Assembly (NCBI GenBank): GCA_002724735.1
Contig: PBPT01000016.1
Span: forward strand, 71,674-135,673
Reading direction: 5' to 3'
Length of the DNA: 64,000 bases
Source: Fidelibacterota bacterium
Lineage (GTDB): Bacteria > Fidelibacterota > Marinisomatia > Marinisomatales > TCS55
Positions 16,655 to 27,900 of the stretch are shown one piece after another. The notes under the pieces are model-generated. The model saw only the letters and a list, made by a program, of their open reading frames with translations. It had not been told where the DNA came from and did no database searches. A program made the translations under genes and the position numbers. Position 1 is the stretch's first letter, and each line of letters begins with the position of its first letter.

Positions 16655-16680
16655 TATAAAACAGCAGGATGTAAATTAAC

Positions 16681-19600
16681 ATGGCGAATAGATATCCACT
16701 AATAATAGACACGCTTGATGCAAACAAGATAAAAGAGCTTCAAACAGGAGACAACCTTAATCTTGCTGACAATAGTATTGTAGGTGTTCAAAATATTACA
16801 GCGTTAGGCACAATAGAAGCCGCGGTACTTACTGTAAATGGAAATAGAATTGTAGCTCAAAACTTTTTACAACTTTCAGATACACCAAGTACGTACACAG
16901 GTAACGCAGACAAGTTTGTTGCTGTAAATACAGCAGGCACAGGAATAGAATTTAGACCGCTGAGTGCATTTGGTAATGTTGATGTATCAAGCTTAGATAT
17001 TTCTGGAAATATATTACCAGTTACTAATAATACTTCAAACATAGGAAGTAATACGCTTAGATTTGCTCAAGTTTGGGCAACAGATGTGTATGCCAATATA
17101 AAATCTTTCAGTGGTACAACAATATTTGATGCAACTACAGGACTTATTCCTTACGCCGCACTACAAGGAAATCCTACTAACGTTTCAGAATTTATTAATG
17201 ATAGCGGTTTTGCAACCACAAGCGAAGTTAATAGTTTAATAGGAAACTTCTTCGGAGGTGGAGGCACTCTTACTGCTGATATCACAGGAAGTGTATTTGC
17301 AAATGATTCCACTATGCTTGTTGACGGGACAAGTGGTACATTAGTTGGTAATATACATTATCCTACAACAGGATCAATTACGGCAGGTACAAAAGTACAA
17401 TTAGGAACAACTGAATTAACATCTACAATAGAGCCGCCGACTGCTAACACAGGCGCAATAGGAACTACAACAAAACGTTTTGGTATAGGGTATTTCCAAA
17501 ATATAAACGCAAGTGGAAATATAACTGCGGCAACTTTTAATGGTACGCTTAATGGTGTATTAATTGGTGAGCATGTTGGTAGTGTATATGGAGACGATTC
17601 AACTGTATTAGTTGATGGAGTTAATTCTACACTTAGAGGACATCATATTGGCGATCACACAGGTTCAGTATTTGCAGACGACTCAGGAGTTGTAATTGAC
17701 GGTATTACTGGTACTGTAGTAGGACCTGTTAACAGTTCAGATTTAAGATCAACAAGTCCAAATGTTAGAATAGGTTTAAATGCTGGTTTAACTAATCAAG
17801 GCACTTATAGTATTGCAATAGGCGAACGGGCAGGTAATTTAAATCAATCCGCTGATGGTATTGCTATAGGTTATGCGGCAGGTAGAGATGATCAACAGAC
17901 AGACGGTATTGCTATTGGACAAAATGCAGGGCAAGTTAATCAAGGTGCTAGTTCTGTTGCTATTGGTACAATGGTTGGTAAAACAAACCAACACGCAAAT
18001 ACTATTATGCTTAGTGCTACTGGTGCTGAATTTAATTCTACACAAGCAAATTCATTTTTTGTTAAACCAATTAGAGAAGCAATTAATGATTCATTTTTAA
18101 GGTATAATACTGCAACAGGTGAAGTTACTTATACATCATCTGCCGCTGGTACATTTGACGGGGACCTCACAGGCTCTGTATATTCAGATAATAGCACACT
18201 TTTAGTTGACGGTATAAATGCTAGACATAATTTCCCTAACAACGTACTAGCTGATTTAAGTGATGTAAGTAATACAACACCAAGTGCAGGAGAAGTGCTT
18301 AAATGGGATGGTTCTCAATGGGCGCCAGGCGCTGACGCTACATCGGGTGGCGGTGGAACAAACGCTGATACATTAGATGGTTTTGATAGTCCTTATTTCT
18401 TAAATTGGACAAACTTTACTAATACACCAACTACACTTGCAGGTTATGGAATAACAGATGCAATTGGTTCTCTTTCAGCTGATACAACTCCTTCATTAAG
18501 TGGAGAATTAATAACAGGACAAAATAGAATTGCTTTTGCAGATACTGGTACAGTTAGTTTCTTAGATTTTACTGTTACACATTTAGGACAAAATAATAAC
18601 ACAGTCCTAAGCAGTGTAAAAAGTATTAACTTTTTCTTAGATAGTAATGGCGGCGACTCAGGTCAAGCATTTAGAATTTTTAATAATATAGATCCAGATA
18701 GTACACCTACTGAAACAGACCGCATTTTTAAAGTAAGTGAAAACGGTGATGTAAACATAGGCAATCACTTGATTATGGATCAAGGTTCAATTGTGTTTGA
18801 AGGAACATCAGCTGATGATCATGAAACAACATTGACTCCAGGAAATCCAACACAAGATAATACTATTACACTACCTGATGCATCTGGAACTATTGCACTT
18901 TTATCTACTGTGCCTGGACAACTTTCTGCACAACTAGGAGCCGCAAGTGGCAGTGGAGGCGGATCTTATGATAGTGCTACAGGAGTTATTACTTTTACTC
19001 CAGCAGACTTAGCTACTATTAATATTGTTACTGATGCTACTCCACAACTTGGTGGTACACTAGATGCAAATGGTAATACTATTAATATGGGCACTAACGT
19101 TATTACCGACACAAAAGTTGGAAACTGGGATACATCATACGGATGGGGTAATCATGCTAGTGCAGGTTATTTAACAGGTATAACTACACAATCAATTTAC
19201 GAGCTAAGTAATGTTAACACAACAGCTAGTCCAACAAACAATCAAGTTTTAACTTGGGACAGTAGTAATAGCTATTGGAGCCCTGCAGATCCACAAGGTG
19301 GCGGCTCAATAGGAGCTTTTACATTTACCGGTAGTGTTATGGACACTAATGACAGTAGTAGTATTACTGTAACTCCAGCAATGACACTCAGCAGTGATTT
19401 AACAGTACAAAATGACCTAGTAGTAAATAATACCGTTAGAGCAAATAAACTTGTTAGTACAGCCGCTGGCGTGCCAAAATTTACATCAACAACTAACATT
19501 GAATTAAATGCACAAGGCGCAGTTATTATTGGCTCTAGCCAACTTAGAATAAAAAGTTTTACTACAGCAGAGCGTGATGCTCTTACTGCATCTACAGGAG

Positions 19601-20064
19601 ATATTATATATAATACAACGCTTTCTAAAATGCAATTAAGAATAGGAAGCAACTGGAAATCAATTGCAATCACAGATGATATTCCAACAAATAACAATCA
19701 ACTTACAAATGGTGCAGGATACCTTACAACTGCAACAGATATACACACATTTACAATGACTACAAATGGATCGGATTACATTTTTGCACAAGATTCAAGA
19801 TATTTTCCATTAGGTGCAGAAAACGATCCAGTTCTTTATGTGCGTAGAGGAGAAACTTACCACTTTATTAATAATACAGGAGGTAGCCATCCATTCCAGA
19901 TAAGAACAAGTAACGGTGGGTCAGCATATAATACAGGAGTTACTAATAATGGCGCCGCTAGCGGAACTATTGTTTGGACAGTGCCTATGACTGCACCAGC
20001 TTCAGTATACTATCAGTGTACTGTTCACAGTAATATGGGTAACACTATTAATATTGTAACATAA
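16681..20064 (+). CDS. Tail-fibre-like protein with C-terminal cupredoxin-like domain
   Basis: This 1127-residue virion protein has four GSVF-DDST-LVDG repeats in its first half. A YadA-like trimeric beta segment (IAIGYAAGRDDQQTDGIAIG) spans about residues 370-440, followed by further fibre repeats. The last 100 residues look like a cupredoxin: a beta sandwich with VRRGETYHFINN, SHPFQI and YYQCTVHSNMGN. The His, Cys, His and Met spacing matches a type 1 copper site. Such domains are seen in marine phage structural proteins, but their role is unknown. It ends 11 nt before the next gene, which has a GGAGAG ribosome-binding site. Confidence 0.82.
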   Translation: MANRYPLIIDTLDANKIKELQTGDNLNLADNSIVGVQNITALGTIEAAVLTVNGNRIVAQNFLQLSDTPSTYTGNADKFVAVNTAGTGIEFRPLSAFGNVDVSSLDISGNILPVTNNTSNIGSNTLRFAQVWATDVYANIKSFSGTTIFDATTGLIPYAALQGNPTNVSEFINDSGFATTSEVNSLIGNFFGGGGTLTADITGSVFANDSTMLVDGTSGTLVGNIHYPTTGSITAGTKVQLGTTELTSTIEPPTANTGAIGTTTKRFGIGYFQNINASGNITAATFNGTLNGVLIGEHVGSVYGDDSTVLVDGVNSTLRGHHIGDHTGSVFADDSGVVIDGITGTVVGPVNSSDLRSTSPNVRIGLNAGLTNQGTYSIAIGERAGNLNQSADGIAIGYAAGRDDQQTDGIAIGQNAGQVNQGASSVAIGTMVGKTNQHANTIMLSATGAEFNSTQANSFFVKPIREAINDSFLRYNTATGEVTYTSSAAGTFDGDLTGSVYSDNSTLLVDGINARHNFPNNVLADLSDVSNTTPSAGEVLKWDGSQWAPGADATSGGGGTNADTLDGFDSPYFLNWTNFTNTPTTLAGYGITDAIGSLSADTTPSLSGELITGQNRIAFADTGTVSFLDFTVTHLGQNNNTVLSSVKSINFFLDSNGGDSGQAFRIFNNIDPDSTPTETDRIFKVSENGDVNIGNHLIMDQGSIVFEGTSADDHETTLTPGNPTQDNTITLPDASGTIALLSTVPGQLSAQLGAASGSGGGSYDSATGVITFTPADLATINIVTDATPQLGGTLDANGNTINMGTNVITDTKVGNWDTSYGWGNHASAGYLTGITTQSIYELSNVNTTASPTNNQVLTWDSSNSYWSPADPQGGGSIGAFTFTGSVMDTNDSSSITVTPAMTLSSDLTVQNDLVVNNTVRANKLVSTAAGVPKFTSTTNIELNAQGAVIIGSSQLRIKSFTTAERDALTASTGDIIYNTTLSKMQLRIGSNWKSIAITDDIPTNNNQLTNGAGYLTTATDIHTFTMTTNGSDYIFAQDSRYFPLGAENDPVLYVRRGETYHFINNTGGSHPFQIRTSNGGSAYNTGVTNNGAASGTIVWTVPMTAPASVYYQCTVHSNMGNTINIVT

Positions 20065-20075
20065 GGAGAGCTAGT

Positions 20076-20555
20076 ATGGCAACAATCAAGTGCAAAGGTT
20101 TAACAGGTGTAGTATTTGATTTGACAGTTACTATGGGTAGCACCACTATGAATGGGTTGACTGCACTAGCACAAGCTATAGAAGGCCAAGAAATCACTAC
20201 AACAGAATATGAAGAAATTGTAGCAACTAAAGATCCTTCAATTAATCAAACTACTAATGGAAATATGGATTTACTAGCGGCTGGTTTAGTTGAAGGCGAC
20301 ATGGTACAATGCGTACCATTAGGCAGAACAACTTCTAGAACCAAGAGACAACGACAAGAACAAATACTTAAAATTGCAGTAACCAAACGCAAAGGTTTAG
20401 CCGCAGGTGATACTAATGCAAATTATTATAGAGCTTTAAATACAAAAACGAAAGGCAATCTACCAACACTTTACAAAGCAGGAGATAATCGTACAGCAAA
20501 CGTAATTGACAATGATAATTCAGGAGGGTTGGTCACAGGTAGACCTTGGACATAA
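20076..20555 (+). CDS. Putative virion protein, unknown function
   Basis: This 159-residue protein starts after AAGGAGAG. It begins with a beta-rich stretch (ATIKCKGLTGVVFDLTVTMG), then has a basic middle (TTSRTKRQRQEQILKIAVTKRK) and a Gly/Asn-rich end. I see no named motif. Its place between fibre and protease genes suggests a small tail component or assembly factor. Confidence 0.7.
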   Translation: MATIKCKGLTGVVFDLTVTMGSTTMNGLTALAQAIEGQEITTTEYEEIVATKDPSINQTTNGNMDLLAAGLVEGDMVQCVPLGRTTSRTKRQRQEQILKIAVTKRKGLAAGDTNANYYRALNTKTKGNLPTLYKAGDNRTANVIDNDNSGGLVTGRPWT

Positions 20556-20558
20556 TAA

Positions 20559-23500
20559 ATGGCTGAAAAAGAATATATTATAAGTCTTAAGCGTGGTGTA
20601 GACTATGAAGCTTTTGATAGCGAAATGCAAGAAGGTATTGGACGCGGGCTTATCAAAGATAGAACTGTAGATGTTGCAAATGCAAGACCGCTATCTCAAC
20701 GTAACACACACTATATGTTAGAAGAATCAGAAGTTACTGAACTTCTCAAAGATGACCGTGTTGCTGATATACAAGAACCTCCAGAAAACAGAGACGATAT
20801 ACAAATTGGTATTAGAGCTACTCAAACAGGAACTTGGCGTAAGACTTCATCTGTTATAAGCAGTGATCTAAATTGGGGTATGCTTAGAGCTACTTCAAGA
20901 GAAGACGTATGGGGTAGCGGAGTAGTTAGTTCAACAAGACCTTTTAATTACAATCTAACAGGCAAAGGTGTTGATGTTGTTATTCAAGACTCAGGAATCG
21001 ATACAGGACATATAGAATTTACTGATGCTAACGGGGTATCAAGAATAAAACAAATAAATTGGTATGACGAGAGTGGTATTGCCGGTCCACAGTCTGCGAA
21101 TCATTATAAAGATACTGACGGTCATGGTACACATGTTGCAAGCACAGTAGCAGGTAGAACTTTAGGCTGGGCCAAGGATGCTCACATATATGCATTAAAG
21201 GTAAACGGATTAGAAGGATCAAATGATACTGGAACAGGTTATCCTGTTGGAGATTGTTTTGATGTAATTAAAGGTTGGCATAACAATAAACCAATAGACC
21301 CTGCAACAGGCTACAAACGTCCTACTATTGTAAACATGAGTTGGGGATATTCTGGAACCAATACACAAACACCAACAAGTGGTAATTTTAGAGGGGCAAA
21401 CTGGACATACGGAGATTCAGGATTTGCATCAGATAATAATTTAAGAGATAACGCAGGTATATTAACAAAAATATTTACAAGCGGTGGTAATCCAGTTAGG
21501 AAATTTAATGCTAGAGTCACTAGTGTAGATACAGATATACAAGAACTTATAGATGCTGGTGTGCATGTTTGCATTGCGGCAGGTAATAGTTATTATTACA
21601 TTGCGGCTGAAAATGATGGTGACTGGGATAATAGAGTTGTAGTAGGAGGAATAACACGATATTATCACAGAGGAGCAAGTCCTTACGATACGGAAGCATT
21701 TATGGTAGGTTCTTTGGATATTACATATACAGGAGGACTAGAACAAAAAAGTGAATTCAGTTGTTGCGGACCTGGTGTAGACATTTATGCTCCAGGTAAT
21801 AATATTATGGGAGCTAGTTCAGATGATAACTCAGGCTCAAATGATAAAGTCTTAGATGGAGTAACACGAGTAACACATCCTTTAGAGGGCTCACAACATA
21901 ATATGAAAATTTCAGGGACAAGTATGGCTACTCCTAATGTATGTGGCATGCTTGCAACAGTGCTTGAATCATCTCCGGGAATATCTCCTGCAGGATTAAA
22001 AACTTGGGCACATTCTAATAGCACTAAAGATTTAATGTATCAAGGCACAAAGGATAACTGGGACGATTATGACAGTATTAATTGTGCTGGCAATTCAGAT
22101 TATGAGTCTAAAGCTATTGTAACAAGCACTGAAATGCGACCATTTGCAAAGCATTTAGATGTGAGAGGTTTGCGTTTATGTGCATGGGGAGCAGTAGGTG
22201 GACAGCCAGCAGTTACAGATTCATTTTTAGAAAAAACTGCAAGATTGTATGAAATGCTATTAGACCCAACAGGCACTGATGTTGTTGCTTCCAATCAACA
22301 AGCGGCCATTGCAGGTATGAAATCATATAATGTAGCACAATTTGTAGGTTACAATCCTAGTGCTAGTTACGATCCTTCCGTTACAGCAGATAACGCAGGA
22401 AATTTTTATCTTGGACTAGATTTGATTAAAGATAGATTCCAAAATGTAGATTACATTTGGGAATATGATGATACAGGAGCAGGATACACAGCTAATACAC
22501 AAATAATGGAAAGTGTAGAACATGCATTACACACATTAACAGTTTATGCTTTACCTGCGGCATTTCCTACTGAATTTGCACAAAATAATCAAACAAGTGA
22601 TATTTATAATGCTTGTAACGAAGCAGTGAATAATGGAGTTTTTGACACAAGCAATTATGGTACATGGCCGGGATCAGACACAGAGTTACGTGCATTAATG
22701 ATGCGTGAATATTACTTCTTACTAACTTTAGGTATGTGGGAATGGTTTAGTTATGTTGACGGAGGGTCATTAAGTCCAGAATGGAATGACAATAGTAGAA
22801 CACAATCAGGCGTACAATCTAATAATCCTTTAGGGTATGCGTTATATAATAATTATGGAAGAAAAGTTATTTCTAAACCTAATGGTTCTATTATGACCAG
22901 TATGCATAATGTAAGCGGAGCTTCTGGATGGGCACCTAATTCAAATACAAATAGGATTGCATATACTCCCTATGCAACTTCTGATACTTTTAGCACTACA
23001 GTATGGCCGAACGCAGTAGCACAGCCAGGCGCCAGCTTCTTAGAAACCAACAGTATTTTTTCAACATCTTTGTATACTGGAAATGGTGCTACACAAACGA
23101 TAACCAATGGAATTAATCTTGCTGGTGAAGGTGGATTGGTTTGGATTAAAGATAGAACTTTGGCAAACGGGCATCGATGGACAGCTACAACTTTTACATC
23201 AAGTAATCCAGCATTGTTTGCTATTCAATGTCTAACTACAAATGGACAACATGATATGCTAGATTACCAAGACGGAATTTCACAATGGAATAGCGACGGC
23301 TTTAAATTAGAACAAGTTTCTGGTGTTGGCGGATCAGGCTTTAATATAAATGGAAATAATTACGCCTCTTGGACATTCCGCAAAGCCCCTAGATTCTTTG
23401 ATATAGTTTCTTACACCGGAGATACAAATTCACAACAGGTATTATCTCATAATTTAGATTCTGATCCAGGAATGGTTATTATAAAATCAACTAATACTAA

Positions 23501-24101
23501 CGGTACTAGTTGGTGGACTTGGCACAGAAGCTTTGGAGCAAATACTTCTGCTTCTGGCAAACAAATGGCCTTAGATTCTATAAAAGGAACTAGAGATACT
23601 GGCACTACATATTCAGGATCAGCATTTAATTGGACTGCTCCTAGCGGTGCTTATGTACAAGGTAGTTATTTACAAGGGACTTCAAGGAATAATATTACTG
23701 TAGGTTATGAAGCTAATCAAAGTACATGGCAATACGAAGCCTACCTATTCGCTCACAACGACGGCGACGGCGGATTTGGCACTAATGGTGATCTTGATAT
23801 TATTAAGTGTGGTAGCTACACTGGTAATAGTTCTGCTGATGGTCCAACAGTTGACTTAGGCTGGCAACCACAGTGGGTACTAATAAAAAGGTCTAATAGT
23901 GATGTAGGCAATTGGTATATATTTGACTCTGTTAGAGGTGTAGTTACTGGCGGCAACGATCAGTATCTTAGTGCTAATGCCACAGATATTGATCAAGCGG
24001 CATCACTTATAGACTTCACTAATACAGGATTTAAAATTACATCCACAAGTGGTGACATAAATACCGGCACTATGATTTACATGGCAATAAGATCTGCATA
24101 A
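20559..24101 (+). CDS. Subtilisin-like (S8) serine protease fused to tail/lectin-like domains
   Basis: This 1180-residue protein begins with a propeptide/inhibitor-like segment. The S8 domain has all three catalytic blocks: QDSGIDTGH (Asp near 143), DGHGTHVAST (His near 188) and SGTSMATPNVCG (Ser near 454). The last 350 residues repeat a beta-sandwich pattern found in phage tail proteins (VWIKDRT, MVIIKSTN, WVLIKRSN). There is no signal peptide, as expected for a virion protein. It may digest host surface proteins or process neighbouring fibres. Confidence 0.87.
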   Translation: MAEKEYIISLKRGVDYEAFDSEMQEGIGRGLIKDRTVDVANARPLSQRNTHYMLEESEVTELLKDDRVADIQEPPENRDDIQIGIRATQTGTWRKTSSVISSDLNWGMLRATSREDVWGSGVVSSTRPFNYNLTGKGVDVVIQDSGIDTGHIEFTDANGVSRIKQINWYDESGIAGPQSANHYKDTDGHGTHVASTVAGRTLGWAKDAHIYALKVNGLEGSNDTGTGYPVGDCFDVIKGWHNNKPIDPATGYKRPTIVNMSWGYSGTNTQTPTSGNFRGANWTYGDSGFASDNNLRDNAGILTKIFTSGGNPVRKFNARVTSVDTDIQELIDAGVHVCIAAGNSYYYIAAENDGDWDNRVVVGGITRYYHRGASPYDTEAFMVGSLDITYTGGLEQKSEFSCCGPGVDIYAPGNNIMGASSDDNSGSNDKVLDGVTRVTHPLEGSQHNMKISGTSMATPNVCGMLATVLESSPGISPAGLKTWAHSNSTKDLMYQGTKDNWDDYDSINCAGNSDYESKAIVTSTEMRPFAKHLDVRGLRLCAWGAVGGQPAVTDSFLEKTARLYEMLLDPTGTDVVASNQQAAIAGMKSYNVAQFVGYNPSASYDPSVTADNAGNFYLGLDLIKDRFQNVDYIWEYDDTGAGYTANTQIMESVEHALHTLTVYALPAAFPTEFAQNNQTSDIYNACNEAVNNGVFDTSNYGTWPGSDTELRALMMREYYFLLTLGMWEWFSYVDGGSLSPEWNDNSRTQSGVQSNNPLGYALYNNYGRKVISKPNGSIMTSMHNVSGASGWAPNSNTNRIAYTPYATSDTFSTTVWPNAVAQPGASFLETNSIFSTSLYTGNGATQTITNGINLAGEGGLVWIKDRTLANGHRWTATTFTSSNPALFAIQCLTTNGQHDMLDYQDGISQWNSDGFKLEQVSGVGGSGFNINGNNYASWTFRKAPRFFDIVSYTGDTNSQQVLSHNLDSDPGMVIIKSTNTNGTSWWTWHRSFGANTSASGKQMALDSIKGTRDTGTTYSGSAFNWTAPSGAYVQGSYLQGTSRNNITVGYEANQSTWQYEAYLFAHNDGDGGFGTNGDLDIIKCGSYTGNSSADGPTVDLGWQPQWVLIKRSNSDVGNWYIFDSVRGVVTGGNDQYLSANATDIDQAASLIDFTNTGFKITSTSGDINTGTMIYMAIRSA

Positions 24102-24104
24102 ATA
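24097..24104 (+). promoter_or_regulatory. Late-promoter-like box CATAAATA
   Basis: This overlaps the stop codon of the protease gene, 20 bases before the ATG at 24124. Confidence 0.45.
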
Positions 24105-24123
24105 GTATATAAGGATAAAAGAG

Positions 24124-24921
24124 ATGGCAGTACAACTAATTAATATAGGTAATACAGCAAACGACGGAACTGGTGATGATTTAAGAGAAGCATTTGTAAA
24201 AGTAAATGCAAATTTTAACGAATTGGACCTACGTGATGATGAGCAAACGACAGTAACAAATCTTGGGTCAACTGGTGAAGGATTATTCAAAGAAAGAATT
24301 AACTATGATTTAAAATTTAAGAAAATTGTAGGCGGTGCAGGAATATCATTGACTGTAACAGATGATAATATTACCATTGCAAATGATAAAGTTTACGACC
24401 TAACACAAAGCACGGTAACAGGCGACCCATATGTTACAAAAGAATATGACTTTGCTGACGCTAGAATAAAGTATAACAACGTTTATCAAAACATTGCAGA
24501 TTTACCAAATCCAAGTACATACCACGGACTATTTGCACATGTCCATAGTACAGGAGGCGCTTATTACAGTCACGGTGGTGCATGGATAGAGCTTGCAAAT
24601 AAATCAGACGCATTAGAGTTATCAGAAGATACTACGCCTGTGTTAGGAGGCAACTTAGATGCGGCAGGTTATAACATAAGCAATGCAGGCACTATAGCTT
24701 CAACAGGATTTACTGGACCATTAACAGGTAATGTAACTGGCTTAGTAAATGGTGTTGACCCTGCTACCTATAGCAACAGATTTACTGAAATGGACTTTGG
24801 TGCATTTTCACAAACTGTAAGTAATATGATAGATTTTCGTATTGCACAATCAGATGTAGAGATGGGATCTATCACAGCTGAAGAAGAAGTAGAAGTCGAC
24901 TTTGGCCCTATTGCCGTATAA
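24124..24921 (+). CDS. Tail-associated protein with shared N-terminal adaptor
   Basis: This 265-residue protein starts with INIGNTANDGTGDDLREAF, the third clear copy of the adaptor found at 7141 and 16099. The middle has a beta-rich region with a His-containing loop (HVHSTGGAYYSHGGAW). A fibre-type 'TPVLGGNLDAAGYNIS' segment follows, and the C-terminal tail is acidic. A baseplate or fibre connector is likely. Confidence 0.75.
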   Translation: MAVQLINIGNTANDGTGDDLREAFVKVNANFNELDLRDDEQTTVTNLGSTGEGLFKERINYDLKFKKIVGGAGISLTVTDDNITIANDKVYDLTQSTVTGDPYVTKEYDFADARIKYNNVYQNIADLPNPSTYHGLFAHVHSTGGAYYSHGGAWIELANKSDALELSEDTTPVLGGNLDAAGYNISNAGTIASTGFTGPLTGNVTGLVNGVDPATYSNRFTEMDFGAFSQTVSNMIDFRIAQSDVEMGSITAEEEVEVDFGPIAV

Positions 24922-24930
24922 TCCTATTCC

Positions 24931-24938
24931 GATAAATA
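24931..24938 (+). promoter_or_regulatory. Late-promoter-like box GATAAATA
   Basis: This lies 17 bases upstream of the ATG at 24956, in a 34-nt gap that also holds the AAGGAA ribosome-binding site. Confidence 0.5.
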
Positions 24939-24955
24939 CGTTGTAAGGAAATGAT

Positions 24956-27900
24956 ATGGCTAGATTACAATCTAATACAACGATCACTATAACTAAAACA
25001 TGGTTTCAACAGCCAAACGGATATACATATCCTATTGCTGTAAGAGTTCCTAGCCTATCTACTTTAAATAACAAACGTATTCCTGTTGCTATATTATTAC
25101 ATGGAATGGGCGGCACAGGACAAGGTATGCTTAACGAATGGAATACGTATCTACCTGATCATATACTAATCGCTCCAACTGGATACTTAAATAGTTGGAA
25201 TGTAGCTCATGAAGAATCTAAAGCACCAGACTTAAGAATGCTCGAGGATCTAATTGATAATTTAAAAGCATACGAAAATGTAGACGGAACAAAAATCAGA
25301 TTAGTAGGTTTTAGTAACGGCGCGGCTCTTTGTAATCGGGCTTATGTGCAATTATCAGATTCATCTGTTGATCAAATAGTTACAGTAGCAACAACATTTT
25401 TTAATCCTATGTATAGGAATAATAACTTTTACATACCTGTTAACGAAGCGTCTACAGGAATAAATGCTTCAAATTACCCAACAATTAAAATACCTTTTAG
25501 ACCACGTAAATTTGTAAGCTTTCATGGTACTACTGATACAGGATTTCCATATGCAGGAGGAGCTCATGAGTTTGGGTATACATTTTTATCTGCACAAGCT
25601 AGTGCATTTGTCGCGGCTAAAGGGCAAGGATTTACAGGTACCCAAATACCTGATCATGTAGGTGCATCTGATATAGGTGGCACTTTCAAATATACATATA
25701 ACACTCCACACGGAGATGTACTTCACTACAAATATCCAGGCGGGCATGAAGCAACAGCTTCTGTTAAAACTATTGTGCAAAATAACTTTGTATTTGTACA
25801 CGACAATCAACCAAGTATGCCTAGTGTAATTAGTGCAGTAAAATGGAATCCTAATAGACTTAATATTGTAGATGAGGAAGGAACTTATCCTAGTGCAACA
25901 CAATTTACCTTTAACGGACAAGTAATCACTGCTACGAGTAATGGCGATCCGTATCCTGCATTAGCAGGACAAAGTATGACAAACACAGGCGTAAGGGATT
26001 TTGGAGTCAATAAAAATGTTATAAAAGCACAAAATTATAATTTTAGAATAAAAAATAGAGCCGGAGAAAACACTGCTAATCCAGATAAAATGGAGTTAGG
26101 CGGAATGGGAATATTTGCAAATGGAGTACTTGCTACAAGTCCAAGTGCAGGTGATCATGCTATTCCTGGTACAAACATATTTCCACCTATAGGATTTAAT
26201 TTTAATGCAGTGCATCTAGGTTCTACATATGGAGTAGACAACGGGGGAGGGCATCCTGAAATAAACGGATCTTATCATTACCACAATGGATCTTTTTTAT
26301 ACAATAGTTGGAATACAAATAGGATATATTCTGCTAATGCTTATTACAACGCTACGGATTTTAACGGAGATAAATTTAGGCATATAGACGGACATAGTAA
26401 AATAATTGGATATTGCTTTGACGGTTATCCTATTTATGGACCGTACGGATATCAAACAGGAATAGATAACACTACAGCCGTTGTTCAAATGAAATCAAGC
26501 TATTTACTACATCCAAATGATGATCATAGACCGGGTGATTTTAAATATGATAGAGTAGTAGATGTAGAAGGTATAGGACAAGTTACACTGACAGCTGGAA
26601 GCTTTTTACAAGACTTTGTATACAAAGGAGGGCACGGTACTCTTGATAGGTACAATGGAAGATATGTAAAAACTCCAGATTTTCCAGATGGAACTTATGC
26701 ATATTTTTTAACATTCGAAGAAACGACAGCAGATACAAGCATATCTTCAGTTAAGCCTAGCTATCCTTACATATTTGGTACAGAGACAAAACAAAGCAGA
26801 ACACTTGTACCTGCAGAAGTAGATCAAAGACTATTACAAGATAGGCTTGATATAAATCATTTATGGAATATTCCTACAGGCACAAAACTTACTAATTTAA
26901 TTGAAAGGAGTGTAGTTGATATTCAACTACCTATTGCAAATGGTGTTACACCTACACTTGAACTTATAAGCGGAAGCTTACCTAATGGAACACGTTTAGA
27001 AGGAACAAGAGTAGTAGGAACTGTATATGAAGTTGCATACGATAAAACTTTTACAGCAGTTATTAGAGCAAATTATAAAGGATCATGGCAGGATCGTACA
27101 CTTGACTTTGCTGTTACTGGGCCAGATGATCCAGTATGGGGTACAGCCGCTGGTGATTTACCAGTAGGTCCTAATAATGTTTTTTATGTATTAGACAGTG
27201 CTCAAATAAATTTTCAATTAGCGGCAACAGATACAGATTTAGCGGCAGGCGATGAATTATCATTCTTTATTGCAGATGGAGATGGCACATTACCACCTGG
27301 TATATCTATGTCCGAAACAGGATTATTGACAGGTATAACTGATCCATTATTATCTTTAGACAAAAGATTTGAGTATGGGGGTTATGATTCGCAAGAATAT
27401 GGTACACTTCCGTTAGACTATGGTACACTGCCTAATAACGGCTTTTCAAGCTACTTTTATGATAGTCAGAATTATGATTACAGTGAACCTACATCTAATC
27501 CAAGAAAGTTAAATAGATATTATCCTTTTGCGGTAACAGTTACAGACGGTGAATCATTTGTAAGGAGAGAATTTTCAATTTATGTAGTAGGTGATGATTT
27601 CTTAAAAGCAGATAACACATTAATGAATGCAAGTACAGGTGTGTTTAAATCAGACGCAACAAATGTAAGACAACCTACTTGGATTACACCTGGTAATTTA
27701 GGATTTCGAAGAGCAAACAATTATCAAACTATTTACTTGGACGTTGTTGATAATCCTACATTAGAAGGAAAAATGTTTTATTCATTAGAAGATATAAACA
27801 GTGATGGAACACCAAGTATATTACCACCAGGTTTAGTATTAGATAAGGACTTAGGAGAGCTAGTAGGTAATATTCCTTATCAAGCGGCGATTACACAAGA

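Noticed and set aside
16638-16679. 13-codon ORF starting on TAATG between fibre genes
   Set aside because: Too short to support without other evidence; it overlaps the late-type box.
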